The translations under genes were made by a program, and so were the position numbers. Positions 1 to 6,752 of a stretch of 8,337 nt of DNA are shown piece by piece. Origin of the DNA: an uncultured Prevotella sp. (lineage in GTDB: Bacteria; Bacteroidota; Bacteroidia; Bacteroidales; Bacteroidaceae); assembly GCA_947303825.1 (NCBI GenBank), contig CAMYZK010000101.1, forward strand, positions 1 through 8,337, in the 5' to 3' direction. How positions within the stretch are numbered: the first letter of the stretch is position 1; each line of letters begins with the position of its first letter. Under the pieces are notes generated by a model. The model did not search any database and was not told the DNA's origin. It saw only the letters and a program-made list of their open reading frames with translations.

Positions 1-2
1 AC

Positions 3-1166
3 GCCCTGTCGGTGTTCGACCAGGCTGCATCGTTCTGCCAGGGCAACATCACCTACCAGAAGGTGATAGAAGACCTTAACGTGCTCGACGCAGAGTACTA
101 CTTCCGCATAACCGACCTGGCCATCGACAACAAGGTGCCGGAGGTGATGGTGCAGGTGGGCGAGATACTGGGCAAGGGCTTCGACGGAGGCCTGCTGGTG
201 CAGGGCCTTGCCAAGCACATGCGCAACGTGCTCATGGCGAAAGACCCGCAGACGCTTCAGCTGATGGAGGTGAGCGAGCAGATGGCCGAACGCTACAAGG
301 CTCAGGCTCAGAAGGCTCCGACGACATTCCTCTACGGGGCACTGAAGCTGCTGAACCAGTGCGATCTGAACTACAGACAGTCGTCGAACAAGAGGCTGCT
401 GGTGGAGCTGACACTCATAGAGGTGTCGCAGCTCACACAACCCGACGATGCCGTCAGTGCGGGGCGCAAGCCCCGCAGACTGAAAAACCTGTTTAAGAAG
501 CTGATGGACACCGGAACACCTAAACAGCAGGCGGAACGGCCATCATCGCAGTCCGAAATGAAGTCGGCCCCGCAGGTAGCCGCGACTGCGACAACAACGA
601 CAGTAGCTACGCCCGGCACCGGCAATGCCACGGCAAGACCCGCACAGCCCGCACAGGCAGGACAGTCCGCACAGCCACCGCAAAGGTTTAAGCTGTCGGG
701 CATCACAAACTCGTGGAGCAACCTGAGAAGGCAGTCCAGTGCCAAGAAGATGCAGATCCTGCCCACCATGCAGGACGGCAACAGCAAGAATACCGACGAA
801 CATGAGACTTTCACACAAGACGACCTGGAGCTGCAGTGGATGTCTATGTGCAACAGGATGCCACAGAGACTGAGCGGCATAGCTGCAAGGATGAAGAACA
901 TGAACCCCGTGATAACGCAAATGCCTGAAGTGGAAGTGACCACGCCCAACGAGATCATCTTGGCAGAGATGGAAGCCATAAAGGGCAGCATACTGGCCAC
1001 GCTGAAGCTGTATCTGCACAACAGCGACATAAAGCTCAATATGAAGGTGACACGGATGGAGGCCCAACAAAAGATACTCACGAGAAAGGAACAGTTTGAA
1101 CTGATGAGCAGCAAGAACGCCTCGGTGGAAATGCTGAGAGAGGTGTTTGACCTGGAACTCGCGTGA
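3..1166 (+). CDS. dnaX: DNA polymerase III subunit gamma/tau, C-terminal part (5' end outside window)
   Basis: Clamp-loader subunit that loads the sliding clamp and ties the replicative polymerase together in the cytoplasm. The open frame enters from the left edge, so the ATPase domains are missing and 387 residues are visible. The first ~140 residues, starting ALSVFDQAASFCQGNITY, are the helical collar domain (domain III), with the family's LNVLDAEYYF and GFDGG stretches. Residues ~150-270 are a low-complexity linker rich in Q, P, A and T (PAQPAQAGQSAQPPQ). The last ~115 residues (from FTQDDLELQWM) form a compact helical domain typical of Bacteroidetes tau proteins; binding of polymerase alpha by this domain is inferred from family knowledge. 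I see no obvious A-tract slippage site for a short gamma form in this part. The valine codon GTG at 12 is an internal residue, not the start. Downstream is a repeat-filled gap and then a division gene on the same strand. Confidence 0.95.
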   Translation, partial: ALSVFDQAASFCQGNITYQKVIEDLNVLDAEYYFRITDLAIDNKVPEVMVQVGEILGKGFDGGLLVQGLAKHMRNVLMAKDPQTLQLMEVSEQMAERYKAQAQKAPTTFLYGALKLLNQCDLNYRQSSNKRLLVELTLIEVSQLTQPDDAVSAGRKPRRLKNLFKKLMDTGTPKQQAERPSSQSEMKSAPQVAATATTTTVATPGTGNATARPAQPAQAGQSAQPPQRFKLSGITNSWSNLRRQSSAKKMQILPTMQDGNSKNTDEHETFTQDDLELQWMSMCNRMPQRLSGIAARMKNMNPVITQMPEVEVTTPNEIILAEMEAIKGSILATLKLYLHNSDIKLNMKVTRMEAQQKILTRKEQFELMSSKNASVEMLREVFDLELA

Positions 1167-1173
1167 TGTTTTT

Positions 1174-1216
1174 AGATGATAGATGATAGATGAAAGATGA
1201 TAGATATGATTACCCT
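1174..1216 (+). repeat. AGATGAW heptamer array ending in ATTACCCT (copy 1)
   Basis: Starting 7 nt after the dnaX stop, heptamers run AGATGAT, AGATGAT, AGATGAA, AGATGAT, then AGATATG and ATTACCCT. The same ending occurs twice more after the metallophosphoesterase gene (5248-5292 and 5299-5336). This looks like a dispersed intergenic repeat family; no function can be read from it. Confidence 0.8.
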
Positions 1217-1235
1217 CCAGCGGTAGCAAATTCTT

Positions 1236-1270
1236 CACTCTTCACTCTCAACTCTTCACTCTCAACTCAA
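1236..1270 (+). repeat. Five heptamers [CA]ACTCTY abutting the division gene start
   Basis: Units CACTCTT, CACTCTC, AACTCTT, CACTCTC and AACTCAA lie in perfect 7-bp register. Within this, a 14-bp unit TCTTCACTCTCAAC is tandemly duplicated at 1239-1266. The array ends 5 nt before the ATG at 1276, where a ribosome binding region would be. A related array precedes plsC (5493-5527). Confidence 0.85.
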
Positions 1271-1275
1271 AAGAT

Positions 1276-1641
1276 ATGGACAGAAAAGAATTTCTAAGAA
1301 AGACGAAAAAGGTGGTGAAGACCATCATCAACGTGAACAAATACCTGGTGGTGCTTGCCCTGGGCGTGCTGCTCGTGGGCTTCATTGGCGACAACAGCGT
1401 TGTATCGCATCTGCAGAAGAAGCAATACATCAATGAGCTGAAGGCCGAGATAGCCCGTAACGAGAACATCACCAAGGCCAATACCGAACAGATAGCCCGG
1501 CTGAAACAAGACAAGAAGGCAGTGGAGAAGGTGGCACGCGAGCATTTCTTTATGAAGATGGACGATGAGGATGTGTTTGTGCTCAGCGACGACTCTACCG
1601 CTCCCGAATCTCCCGCAGAAAGCAATGAGACAGTTGAGTAG
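1276..1641 (+). CDS. Septum formation initiator, DivIC/FtsB-like division protein
   Basis: Small bitopic membrane protein of the divisome, expected to bridge early and late division proteins at the septum together with FtsL/FtsQ-type partners (family knowledge). The 121 residues show the standard order: a short basic cytoplasmic N-terminus, one membrane helix (about 23-38, YLVVLALGVLLVGFIG), a coiled coil (about 44-85, HLQKKQYINELKAEIARNEN), and then the family signature VEKVAREHFFMKMDDEDV (83-100). Length fits the family. A short acidic, serine-rich tail follows (SDDSTAPESPAE). The ATG at 1276 is chosen because it gives the expected N-terminus and follows the heptamer array directly. Its 3' end overlaps the next gene by 17 bp. 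The DivIC versus FtsB name cannot be settled from sequence alone. Confidence 0.92.
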   Translation: MDRKEFLRKTKKVVKTIINVNKYLVVLALGVLLVGFIGDNSVVSHLQKKQYINELKAEIARNENITKANTEQIARLKQDKKAVEKVAREHFFMKMDDEDVFVLSDDSTAPESPAESNETVE

Positions 1642-2026
1642 TCTTCAGAGCGCCGTACTGGCCATCGGTGCCGTGCTGATGCTGGCTGGTGCCGCTATGT
1701 GGATGTTTGCCAAAGACGCAGCTCCCTACGTGTTTGCCGTAGGTGCAGTGGCCTTTACTGCCATGCAGCTGCAACAGAGCTATGAAGGCCGTAACTTCAC
1801 CATTCAGCGTCTGCGACGCATCATGCTGATGAGCGACGTGCTGCTGATAGGAGTGGCCGCGCTGATGTTTGCCGACCACGGAAACCCCTTCGGCCTTGAC
1901 CACCTGACATGGCTCAACTACATACACAACAACTGGGTGGTGGCACTGCTCATAGCAGCACTCATTCAGCTGTATACAACATACAGAATAGACGCTGAAC
2001 TGCGCAAAGAGGCAAAAAAACCCTAA
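1625..2026 (+). CDS. Four-helix integral membrane protein of unknown function
   Basis: I do not recognise a named family. From the ATG at 1625 the product has 133 residues and four predicted membrane helices, roughly 8-28 (SAVLAIGAVLMLAGAAMWMF), 34-50, 68-83 (LMSDVLLIGVAALMFA) and 103-120 (NWVVALLIAALIQLYTTY), with a basic C-terminus (RIDAELRKEAKKP). The frame stays open upstream to 1565, but that extension lies wholly inside the division gene, reads as a non-hydrophobic shadow peptide, and would displace the natural membrane start. The 17-bp overlap with the division gene suggests translational coupling and a related envelope or division job; that link is inference from context only. Confidence 0.8.
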   Translation: MRQLSSLQSAVLAIGAVLMLAGAAMWMFAKDAAPYVFAVGAVAFTAMQLQQSYEGRNFTIQRLRRIMLMSDVLLIGVAALMFADHGNPFGLDHLTWLNYIHNNWVVALLIAALIQLYTTYRIDAELRKEAKKP

Positions 2027-2037
2027 AAGGCAGTCGT

Positions 2038-2065
2038 ATTTGCTTAAATTGCGCAAATTTTTTTT
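2038..2065 (+). terminator. Weak intrinsic terminator after the dnaX-division gene group
   Basis: Twelve bases after the membrane protein stop, ATTTGC (2038-2043) can pair with GCAAAT (2053-2058) across a 9-nt loop, followed by an uninterrupted T run to 2065. The stem is only 6 bp and AT-rich, so termination may be partial. Its position just before a promoter-like box supports the call. Confidence 0.4.
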
Positions 2066-2085
2066 CGTACTTCAATATATCGTTG

Positions 2086-2093
2086 TACATTTG
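2086..2093 (+). promoter_or_regulatory. Bacteroidetes-type promoter -7 box (TACATTTG)
   Basis: TACATTTG is an exact match to the Bacteroidetes sigma-ABfr -7 consensus TAnnTTTG. It sits 28 nt before the lipoprotein ATG (2122), giving a predicted transcript start near 2100 and a leader of about 20 nt. A clean -33 TTG is missing; the T run ending at 2065 lies about 20 bp upstream at roughly that position. It would drive the lipoprotein-pyrC-phosphoesterase operon. Confidence 0.6.
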
Positions 2094-2121
2094 TAGCCCA
2101 AAGACAACTGAAACGGAAAAA

Positions 2122-2910
2122 ATGTCAATCTATAAATTCTTCTGTACCGTCGTTGCAGCCTGCTCGGTAGCATCTTGTGCCGAACAGTTTACCGAGAGCT
2201 ACAACATACAAGGGTCGTCGTCGATAACCATTCCCGACGGCAGCAAGCTCTATCTGCGTTCGTGGATGGAGAACAAGGACCTCGACTCGTGCGATGTGGT
2301 ACATGGAGATTTTTCCTTCACCGGCAAGCTTGACACCGTGAGGCTGGCTGTCCTGTCGATAGACAAGCCCGGCGCTCCCCCTGTCGTCGTGATTGAGAAG
2401 GGCGATATAGTGGTGAACATCGGGGAGATGGGACTGAAGGTAAGCGGCTCACCCCTCAACGAGAAGCTCTACGACTACATTGGCAAGCAGATACAGCTGG
2501 AGAACCAGCAGGTAGAGCTGGAGCGCAAGCAGACACGGCTGATGCTGGAAGAGGGAATAGACGAGGTGGCCAGTGCCAAGAAGGTGGCTGCCGAGGTGCA
2601 GATGCTGCTCAACAGGGCCGACAGCCTTGAGACACATTTCATCATTGAGAACCAAGACAATGTGATAGGGCCTTTTGCCTTCCAGATGCTCACGCTACCG
2701 CTCTGGCAGAAGCTCAATTACCCGCCGCTTACCCCTCAGATAGAGGAGATACTGGGTAAGGCAGGCAACAAGTTCAAGAGCAACTCTTACGTCAGCGAGT
2801 ACTACAGCAAGGCAAAGGAGTTTCTGGCACGGATGAGAGGCGAACTGCCGGCCGACGACGGGAAAAAGAGCGACGCTGCCAGCGTAGCTGCAGAAAAACA
2901 GACACCATGA
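2122..2910 (+). CDS. DUF4369-domain lipoprotein
   Basis: Predicted envelope lipoprotein of 262 residues. The N-terminus MSIYKFFCTVVAACSVASC is a lipoprotein signal with lipobox VASC and modified Cys19. Residues ~28-118 match the DUF4369 beta domain common in Bacteroidetes (an IPDGSKLYL strand, LDSCDVVHGDFSFTG, and a GDIVVNIGEMGLKVSGSPLN ending). Residues ~120-175 are strongly charged and helical (QLENQQVELERKQTRLMLEE), probably a coiled coil. The NVIGPFAFQML stretch resembles the region that precedes a thioredoxin domain in TlpA-like Bacteroidetes proteins, but no thioredoxin CxxC follows, so it lacks that redox function. A TTG at 2083 would extend the frame but lies on the promoter, so the ATG at 2122 is preferred. 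Its stop overlaps the pyrC start (ATGA). The exact role is unknown. Confidence 0.85.
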   Translation: MSIYKFFCTVVAACSVASCAEQFTESYNIQGSSSITIPDGSKLYLRSWMENKDLDSCDVVHGDFSFTGKLDTVRLAVLSIDKPGAPPVVVIEKGDIVVNIGEMGLKVSGSPLNEKLYDYIGKQIQLENQQVELERKQTRLMLEEGIDEVASAKKVAAEVQMLLNRADSLETHFIIENQDNVIGPFAFQMLTLPLWQKLNYPPLTPQIEEILGKAGNKFKSNSYVSEYYSKAKEFLARMRGELPADDGKKSDAASVAAEKQTP

Positions 2911-4235
2911 AGACTTTTATCAAGGGGGGTACAATTGTCAACGAAGGGCACTCTTTCGTTGGCACTGTTGTTATTAATGGTGAAGACATAGACTGCGTGG
3001 AATGTGGCTCGACGGCACAGGCCGACGCTGCCGACAGGGTGATCGATGCCACGGGGTGCTATGTGCTGCCAGGAGTGATTGACGACCATGTGCACTTCCG
3101 TGAGCCGGGGCTTACAGAGAAGGCCGACATAGACAGTGAGAGCCGGGCAGCAGCTGCCGGAGGCATAACAAGCTTCTTCGACATGCCCAACACCATTCCG
3201 CAAACCACAACTCCGGAGGCTCTGGAAGAGAAGTTCAGGCTGGCCGGGGAGAAAAGCCATGTGAACTACAGCTTTTTCTATGGTGCCACAAGCGACAATG
3301 CCGACACCTTCTCCCGTCTTGACCCCCATGCCATACCAGGCATAAAGGTCTTTATGGGAAGCTCTACAGGCAACATGCTTGTTGACAGCGACGATGCCCT
3401 GGAACGTATCTTCAGGGAGTCGCCCCTGCCGCTTATGACACACTGCGAAGACACCGGCATCATAAGCAGGAACATGGCCGAGGCCAAGGCCAGGTATGGC
3501 GACGACCCCGACGTATGGGCCCATCCGCTGATACGCAGCGAGGAGGCATGCCTGGCATCTACCATCAAGGCGATAGAGCTTGCCGTGAAACATGGCACCC
3601 AGCTGCACATAGCACATATATCGACAGCCGCAGAGCTGGATCTGATACCCGCCGACTGCCTGCATACCATCACCGCTGAGGCCGCCGTGGGCCATCTGCT
3701 GTTTTCGTTTGTAGACTACGAGCGCCTGGGCAGCCGCATAAAGGTGAACCCCGCAATAAAGTCTGCTCGCGACATGATGGCCCTGCGACAAGGGCTCACC
3801 GACGGACGCATCAGCGTGGTAGCCACCGACCATGCCCCACACCTGCTCTCGCAGAAACAGGGAGGATGTGCCTCGGCTGCCAGCGGCATGCCCATGATAC
3901 AGTTCTCGCTGCCTGCCATGCTGGAGCTGGTAACCGACGGTGTGCTGACCATAGAGCGCATGGTAGAGCTGATGGCCCACAACCCGGCACGCATCTTCCA
4001 GGTGAGAAAACGCGGATTCCTGCGTGCAGGGTACAAGGCCGACGTGGTGATAGTGCGCCCCGACACCTCCTGGGTTGTCACTCCCGACACGATAGTGAGC
4101 AAGTGCAAGTGGAGTCCGATGGAGGGCCACACCTTCAACTGGCGAGTAGAGAAGACACTGTGCAACGGACACTTGGTATATGACAACGGACAGGTTGACG
4201 CCGGGTTCCTGGGGCAAAAGATAGAATTCAGATAA
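2907..4235 (+). CDS. pyrC: Dihydroorotase
   Basis: Zinc amidohydrolase that interconverts N-carbamoyl-L-aspartate and dihydroorotate, the third step of de novo pyrimidine synthesis, in the cytoplasm. The 442-residue length and motifs fit the class I (multifunctional-complex-type) enzymes. DDHVHFREPGLTEKADI gives the metal pair His61/His63 and the substrate Arg65; Lys147 in GIKVFMGSSTGNML is the probable carboxylated bridging lysine; His179 (LMTHCED), His236 (HIAHIST) and Asp308 (VATDHAPH) complete the metal and catalytic set. All expected residues are present, so it should be active. The ATG overlaps the lipoprotein stop by 4 bp, implying coupled translation, and the phosphoesterase gene starts 12 bp after its stop. 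The joint expression of a housekeeping enzyme with an envelope lipoprotein is probably a matter of operon economy. Confidence 0.96.
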   Translation: MKTFIKGGTIVNEGHSFVGTVVINGEDIDCVECGSTAQADAADRVIDATGCYVLPGVIDDHVHFREPGLTEKADIDSESRAAAAGGITSFFDMPNTIPQTTTPEALEEKFRLAGEKSHVNYSFFYGATSDNADTFSRLDPHAIPGIKVFMGSSTGNMLVDSDDALERIFRESPLPLMTHCEDTGIISRNMAEAKARYGDDPDVWAHPLIRSEEACLASTIKAIELAVKHGTQLHIAHISTAAELDLIPADCLHTITAEAAVGHLLFSFVDYERLGSRIKVNPAIKSARDMMALRQGLTDGRISVVATDHAPHLLSQKQGGCASAASGMPMIQFSLPAMLELVTDGVLTIERMVELMAHNPARIFQVRKRGFLRAGYKADVVIVRPDTSWVVTPDTIVSKCKWSPMEGHTFNWRVEKTLCNGHLVYDNGQVDAGFLGQKIEFR

Positions 4236-4247
4236 GACACGCCACAC

Positions 4248-5249
4248 ATGACCCTCTCGCCATTGCTACTACTCGTGTTGTTTGCTCCCGACACATATAT
4301 CTATATAGGGTGGGGGGTACTTTTGGTATTGTCACTCCTGGCGGTGGTGGTATTTCGCCGCACCAGGCGACGCTGGTTGCGCTTGCTATGCGTGGCTCAT
4401 GTCATCTTGTTATGGTATGTGTTCCTCTGGGGGAGCTACATAGGTGTGACGAAGCTTGACGTGGTGCGTGTCGAACTGGAATACGATGACCTGCCTGAGG
4501 CTTTCGACGGGTATAAGATAGTGCACTTTGTCGATGCACATGTAGCCTCCTTCGACGGATGGCGCGAGAAATACCTCCTGGCTGCCATCGACAGCATCAA
4601 CGCCCAGCATGCCGATGCCGTGGTGTTTACCGGCGACCTGCAGAACCGTGAGCCATCGGAGGTAAGCAGCCATCTGGCCGTGCTGAAAAGGATTTCTGCC
4701 CGCGACGGTGTGTTCAGCGTACTGGGAAACCACGACTATCCCATGTATATGCCGTCGGCCACAGTGCAGGAGAAACAGCAGCATGAGCGCATGACTCGCA
4801 AGATGCAGGAGGACATGGGCTGGAAGCTGCTGCTCAACTCCAACAGGACAGTGTACAGAGGCCATGACAGCATTGTTATTGCAGGAATGGAGAACGACGG
4901 CACAGGCCGATTCCCTGAGCTGGGCGACATGAAACGCGCTCTCGACGGTGTAGGCAGCCAGGCCTTTGTGGTGATGCTTGAACACGACCCTTCGGCGTGG
5001 CAGCGCAAGATTCTTCCCTACAGACAGCGTCAGCCACAGCTGACACTGAGCGGTCACACGCATGGAGGGCAGCTCGCCCTGCTAGGGCTGTCGCCGGCAG
5101 CACTAACGTATAAGCATCACACGGGGATGTACACCTCGGGCAAGCGCAAGCTGTTCGTCACCAAGGGACTGGGGGGAGTCATTCCCTTCCGCTTTGGCGT
5201 CTCGCCCGAGATAGTGGTGATCACGCTGCACAAGCGGCCTTCGGCCTAA
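4248..5249 (+). CDS. Membrane-anchored metallophosphoesterase (YkuE/YaeI-like)
   Basis: Calcineurin-type metallophosphoesterase of 333 residues with an N-terminal membrane region: hydrophobic segments at about 4-14, 18-36 and 47-66, with a basic stretch RRTRRRWLR between the last two. The two-metal site is complete: Asp96-x-His98 (VDAHV), Asp130 (FTGD), Asn161-His162-Asp163 (GNHD), His246 (MLEHDP) and the closing GHTHGGQ with His270 and His272. The family includes enzymes that hydrolyse phosphodiester or pyrophosphate bonds in envelope lipids, such as UDP-2,3-diacylglucosamine hydrolases of the LpxG type, but the substrate here cannot be told from sequence. The ATG at 4248 gives a normal membrane start 12 bp after pyrC and closes the operon; repeats begin right at its stop. 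Confidence 0.9.
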   Translation: MTLSPLLLLVLFAPDTYIYIGWGVLLVLSLLAVVVFRRTRRRWLRLLCVAHVILLWYVFLWGSYIGVTKLDVVRVELEYDDLPEAFDGYKIVHFVDAHVASFDGWREKYLLAAIDSINAQHADAVVFTGDLQNREPSEVSSHLAVLKRISARDGVFSVLGNHDYPMYMPSATVQEKQQHERMTRKMQEDMGWKLLLNSNRTVYRGHDSIVIAGMENDGTGRFPELGDMKRALDGVGSQAFVVMLEHDPSAWQRKILPYRQRQPQLTLSGHTHGGQLALLGLSPAALTYKHHTGMYTSGKRKLFVTKGLGGVIPFRFGVSPEIVVITLHKRPSA

Positions 5250-5336
5250 ATGAAAGATGAAAGATGATAGATGAAAGATATGATTACCCTGCTTAATCAG
5301 ATGAAAGATGATAGATGAAAGATATGATTACCCTGC
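5248..5336 (+). repeat. Two identical 38-bp AGATGAW/ATTACCCT repeats in tandem (copies 2 and 3)
   Basis: Positions 5255-5292 and 5299-5336 are identical over 38 bp, separated by TTAATC. Each is AGATGAA, AGATGAT, AGATGAA, AGATATG and ATTACCCTGC. One further degenerate unit (AAATGAA) extends the first copy back into the stop codon of the phosphoesterase gene. The copy at 1174-1216 shares the heptamer structure and the AGATATGATTACCCT ending. Confidence 0.9.
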
Positions 5337-5354
5337 ATGCTGACATCAGCAAGA

Positions 5355-5476
5355 CATTCGTCTTTCGCTCGGCTCTGCCGCTTTCTTGCGCTCCGTAGGT
5401 GCTCAGGCGCTTCGCGGAGGTCTCTGCAAAGAACTCCTTTCGCTCGGCTTCGCCGCTTCGCTCGTCGAAGAACTCC
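5355..5476 (+). repeat. 122-bp GC-rich palindromic dispersed repeat, copy 1
   Basis: Matches 6827-6948 on the same strand; the first 104 bp (5355-5458) are identical and the remaining 18 carry three differences. It contains short hairpins (CGGCTTCGCCG; CTCCG at 5391-5395 with CGGAG downstream), a repeated CTTTCGCTCGGCT motif, and AAGAACTCCTT at both 5429 and 5468. It resembles a REP- or MITE-like non-coding repeat. An open frame runs through it, but it is the same shadow peptide in both copies. No target duplication or transposase is visible. Confidence 0.85.
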
Positions 5477-5492
5477 TTAACAAAAGTCTCTT

Positions 5493-5527
5493 AACTCTTA
5501 ACCCTCAACCCTCAACTCTCAACTCTC
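5493..5527 (+). repeat. Five AACYCTY heptamers abutting the plsC start
   Basis: Units AACTCTT, AACCCTC, AACCCTC, AACTCTC and AACTCTC lie in perfect 7-bp register and end 2 nt before the ATG at 5530. The run therefore occupies the whole ribosome-binding region; there is no purine-rich Shine-Dalgarno. It is closely related to the array at 1236-1270 before an unrelated gene. Confidence 0.88.
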
Positions 5528-5529
5528 AC

Positions 5530-6288
5530 ATGAAATACCTTTACCGCATCTACCAACTCTTGATTGCCCTTCCGCTTGGGCTTGTTGCTACTGTATTGAC
5601 CGTACTGGCTGTTGTCATTGGCTGTTCGCTGGGCAACGGGCATTTCTGGGGCTACTATCCCGGCCGGTGGTGGTCGAAGGTGATACTCTGGCTGCTGCTC
5701 ATCCCCGTAAAGGTAGAAGGGCGTGGAAACATGGAGCGCGGACAGTCGTATGTCTTTGTGGCCAATCATCAGGGAGCCTTCGACATCTTCCTCATCTACG
5801 GACATCTGGGTAGGAACTTCAAGTGGATGATGAAGCAGTCGCTAAGGAAGCTCCCGCTTGTGGGATGGGCATGCGCAAAGAGCCATCAGATATTTGTCAA
5901 CAAGCACGGGGTGAGCAACATCAAGAAGACCTACGATGCTGCCCGCAGCACGTTGCAGGGAGGAACGAGCGTAACGGTGTTTCCCGAGGGATCGCGCACT
6001 TTTACCGGTCACATGGGGCAGTTTAAGAAGGGTGCCTTTGCGCTTGCCGACGAGCTTCAGCTGCCTGTGGTGCCTTTGACGATAAACGGTTCGTTCGACA
6101 TTCTGCCCAGGATGCGCGACGGACACTTTGTGACGTGGCACAGGCTCAAGCTCACCATTCACCAGCCCATATACCCCACGGGTCAAGGCCCTGACAACAT
6201 ACAAGCGACGACATCACAGGCTTACGATGCCGTCATGTCGTCGCTGGAAGGAAAGTATCAGGGATACGTTGAGAACCCTGACCAATAA
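5530..6288 (+). CDS. plsC: 1-acyl-sn-glycerol-3-phosphate acyltransferase (PlsC family)
   Basis: Inner-membrane acyltransferase expected to add the second acyl chain to lysophosphatidic acid, giving phosphatidic acid for phospholipid synthesis. The 252 residues fit the family. Two hydrophobic N-terminal segments (about 8-32 and 51-60) are followed by the catalytic motif NHQGAFD (His80, Asp85), the FPEGSR motif (151-156) and a VVPLTI motif (180-185), with KKGAF between. The frame stays open upstream to 5386, but that extension runs through the dispersed repeat and the heptamer array, so the ATG at 5530 (MKYLYRIYQLL) is the start. Acceptance of ornithine or another lysolipid in place of lysophosphatidate cannot be excluded. 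The gene is followed after 50 bp by a convergent gene. Confidence 0.9.
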   Translation: MKYLYRIYQLLIALPLGLVATVLTVLAVVIGCSLGNGHFWGYYPGRWWSKVILWLLLIPVKVEGRGNMERGQSYVFVANHQGAFDIFLIYGHLGRNFKWMMKQSLRKLPLVGWACAKSHQIFVNKHGVSNIKKTYDAARSTLQGGTSVTVFPEGSRTFTGHMGQFKKGAFALADELQLPVVPLTINGSFDILPRMRDGHFVTWHRLKLTIHQPIYPTGQGPDNIQATTSQAYDAVMSSLEGKYQGYVENPDQ

Positions 6289-6338
6289 GCTGCAGACTCA
6301 CTAGTGGCTCTGCTTGCCCGAGAGTGCTGCTGGGCGCT

Positions 6339-6746
6339 CTAGTGGTCGTACTTTGCCAGGAAAGAGATGTTGTATGTCTCGTACTTGTTGAACTCACTGG
6401 AGTTCACCTCATCGCGCCAAGGCGAGTACCAGTCCTGGGAGTTGAAGTATGCCCTGAGACGTGAGTCCTTGAAGCGGCGTCCGTGGCGGGCATAGATAGA
6501 GTTCTTCAGCACGCGCACCTGTCCTGCATCCAGATATTTTATATCGCTATAGTTGGCATAACGTGTGGAGAGCCAGTCATACTGAGTGCCCCAGACGGTG
6601 TTTGACGAATAATAGTTCTTCGACTTCCGATTTGTCGTCGTGTTGTTCTTGCGGGGGATGGAAGGCTGTGCTACAGCCTGTACGGCAGTCATCGACAGGA
6701 GTGCCACGGCGGCCATCATCCACATCTTTCTTCTTAATGTCTTCAT
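6339..6746 (-). CDS. Small secreted YARHG-domain protein
   Basis: A 135-residue exported protein. The N-terminus has a basic stretch (MKTLRRK), a hydrophobic core (MWMMAAVALLSMTAV) and a likely cleavage site AVA-Q near residue 26, with no lipobox cysteine, so it should be periplasmic or released. A short basic Ser/Thr/Asn-rich linker leads to a YARHG domain (about 59-133): YLDAGQVRVLKNSIYARHG, then RRFKDSRLRAYFNSQDWYSP and a final helix. The YARHG domain is widespread in bacterial envelope proteins and its biochemical role is unknown. The start at 6746 is supported by the signal peptide. Directly upstream is an eight-unit octamer array. The gene converges on plsC; ribE lies 209 bp upstream on the same strand. 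Confidence 0.88.
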   Translation of the reverse strand: MKTLRRKMWMMAAVALLSMTAVQAVAQPSIPRKNNTTTNRKSKNYYSSNTVWGTQYDWLSTRYANYSDIKYLDAGQVRVLKNSIYARHGRRFKDSRLRAYFNSQDWYSPWRDEVNSSEFNKYETYNISFLAKYDH

Positions 6747-6752
6747 GTCTTT

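Noticed and set aside
1565..1624. Earlier ATG for the four-helix membrane protein
   Set aside because: The extension is entirely inside the division gene and reads as an unrelated polar peptide; the ATG at 1625 gives a normal membrane protein start.
2083..2121. TTG start for the lipoprotein
   Set aside because: It would lie on the promoter -7 box, and it would put non-hydrophobic residues ahead of an otherwise standard lipoprotein signal starting at 2122.
2802..4247. 481-codon open frame on the - strand opposite pyrC
   Set aside because: It is the antisense shadow of a clearly functional dihydroorotase and is rich in His, Cys, Gly and Val, with no recognisable domain. The long antisense frames over dnaX and the phosphoesterase gene are rejected for the same reason.
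5255..5336. CRISPR-like repeats
   Set aside because: There are two 38-bp copies, but the spacer is only 6 bp, the repeats are built of heptamers, and no cas gene is nearby.
5386..5529. 48-residue N-terminal extension of the acyltransferase
   Set aside because: It translates the 122-bp repeat and the heptamer array. The same peptide appears in the other repeat copy near 6861-6940, so it is repeat-derived shadow coding, and the family N-terminus begins at 5530.
6299..6344. Bidirectional terminator between plsC and the YARHG gene
   Set aside because: CACTAG can pair with CTAGTG and other short pairings compete, but stems are 6 bp or less and there is no T run on either strand. It also overlaps the YARHG stop.
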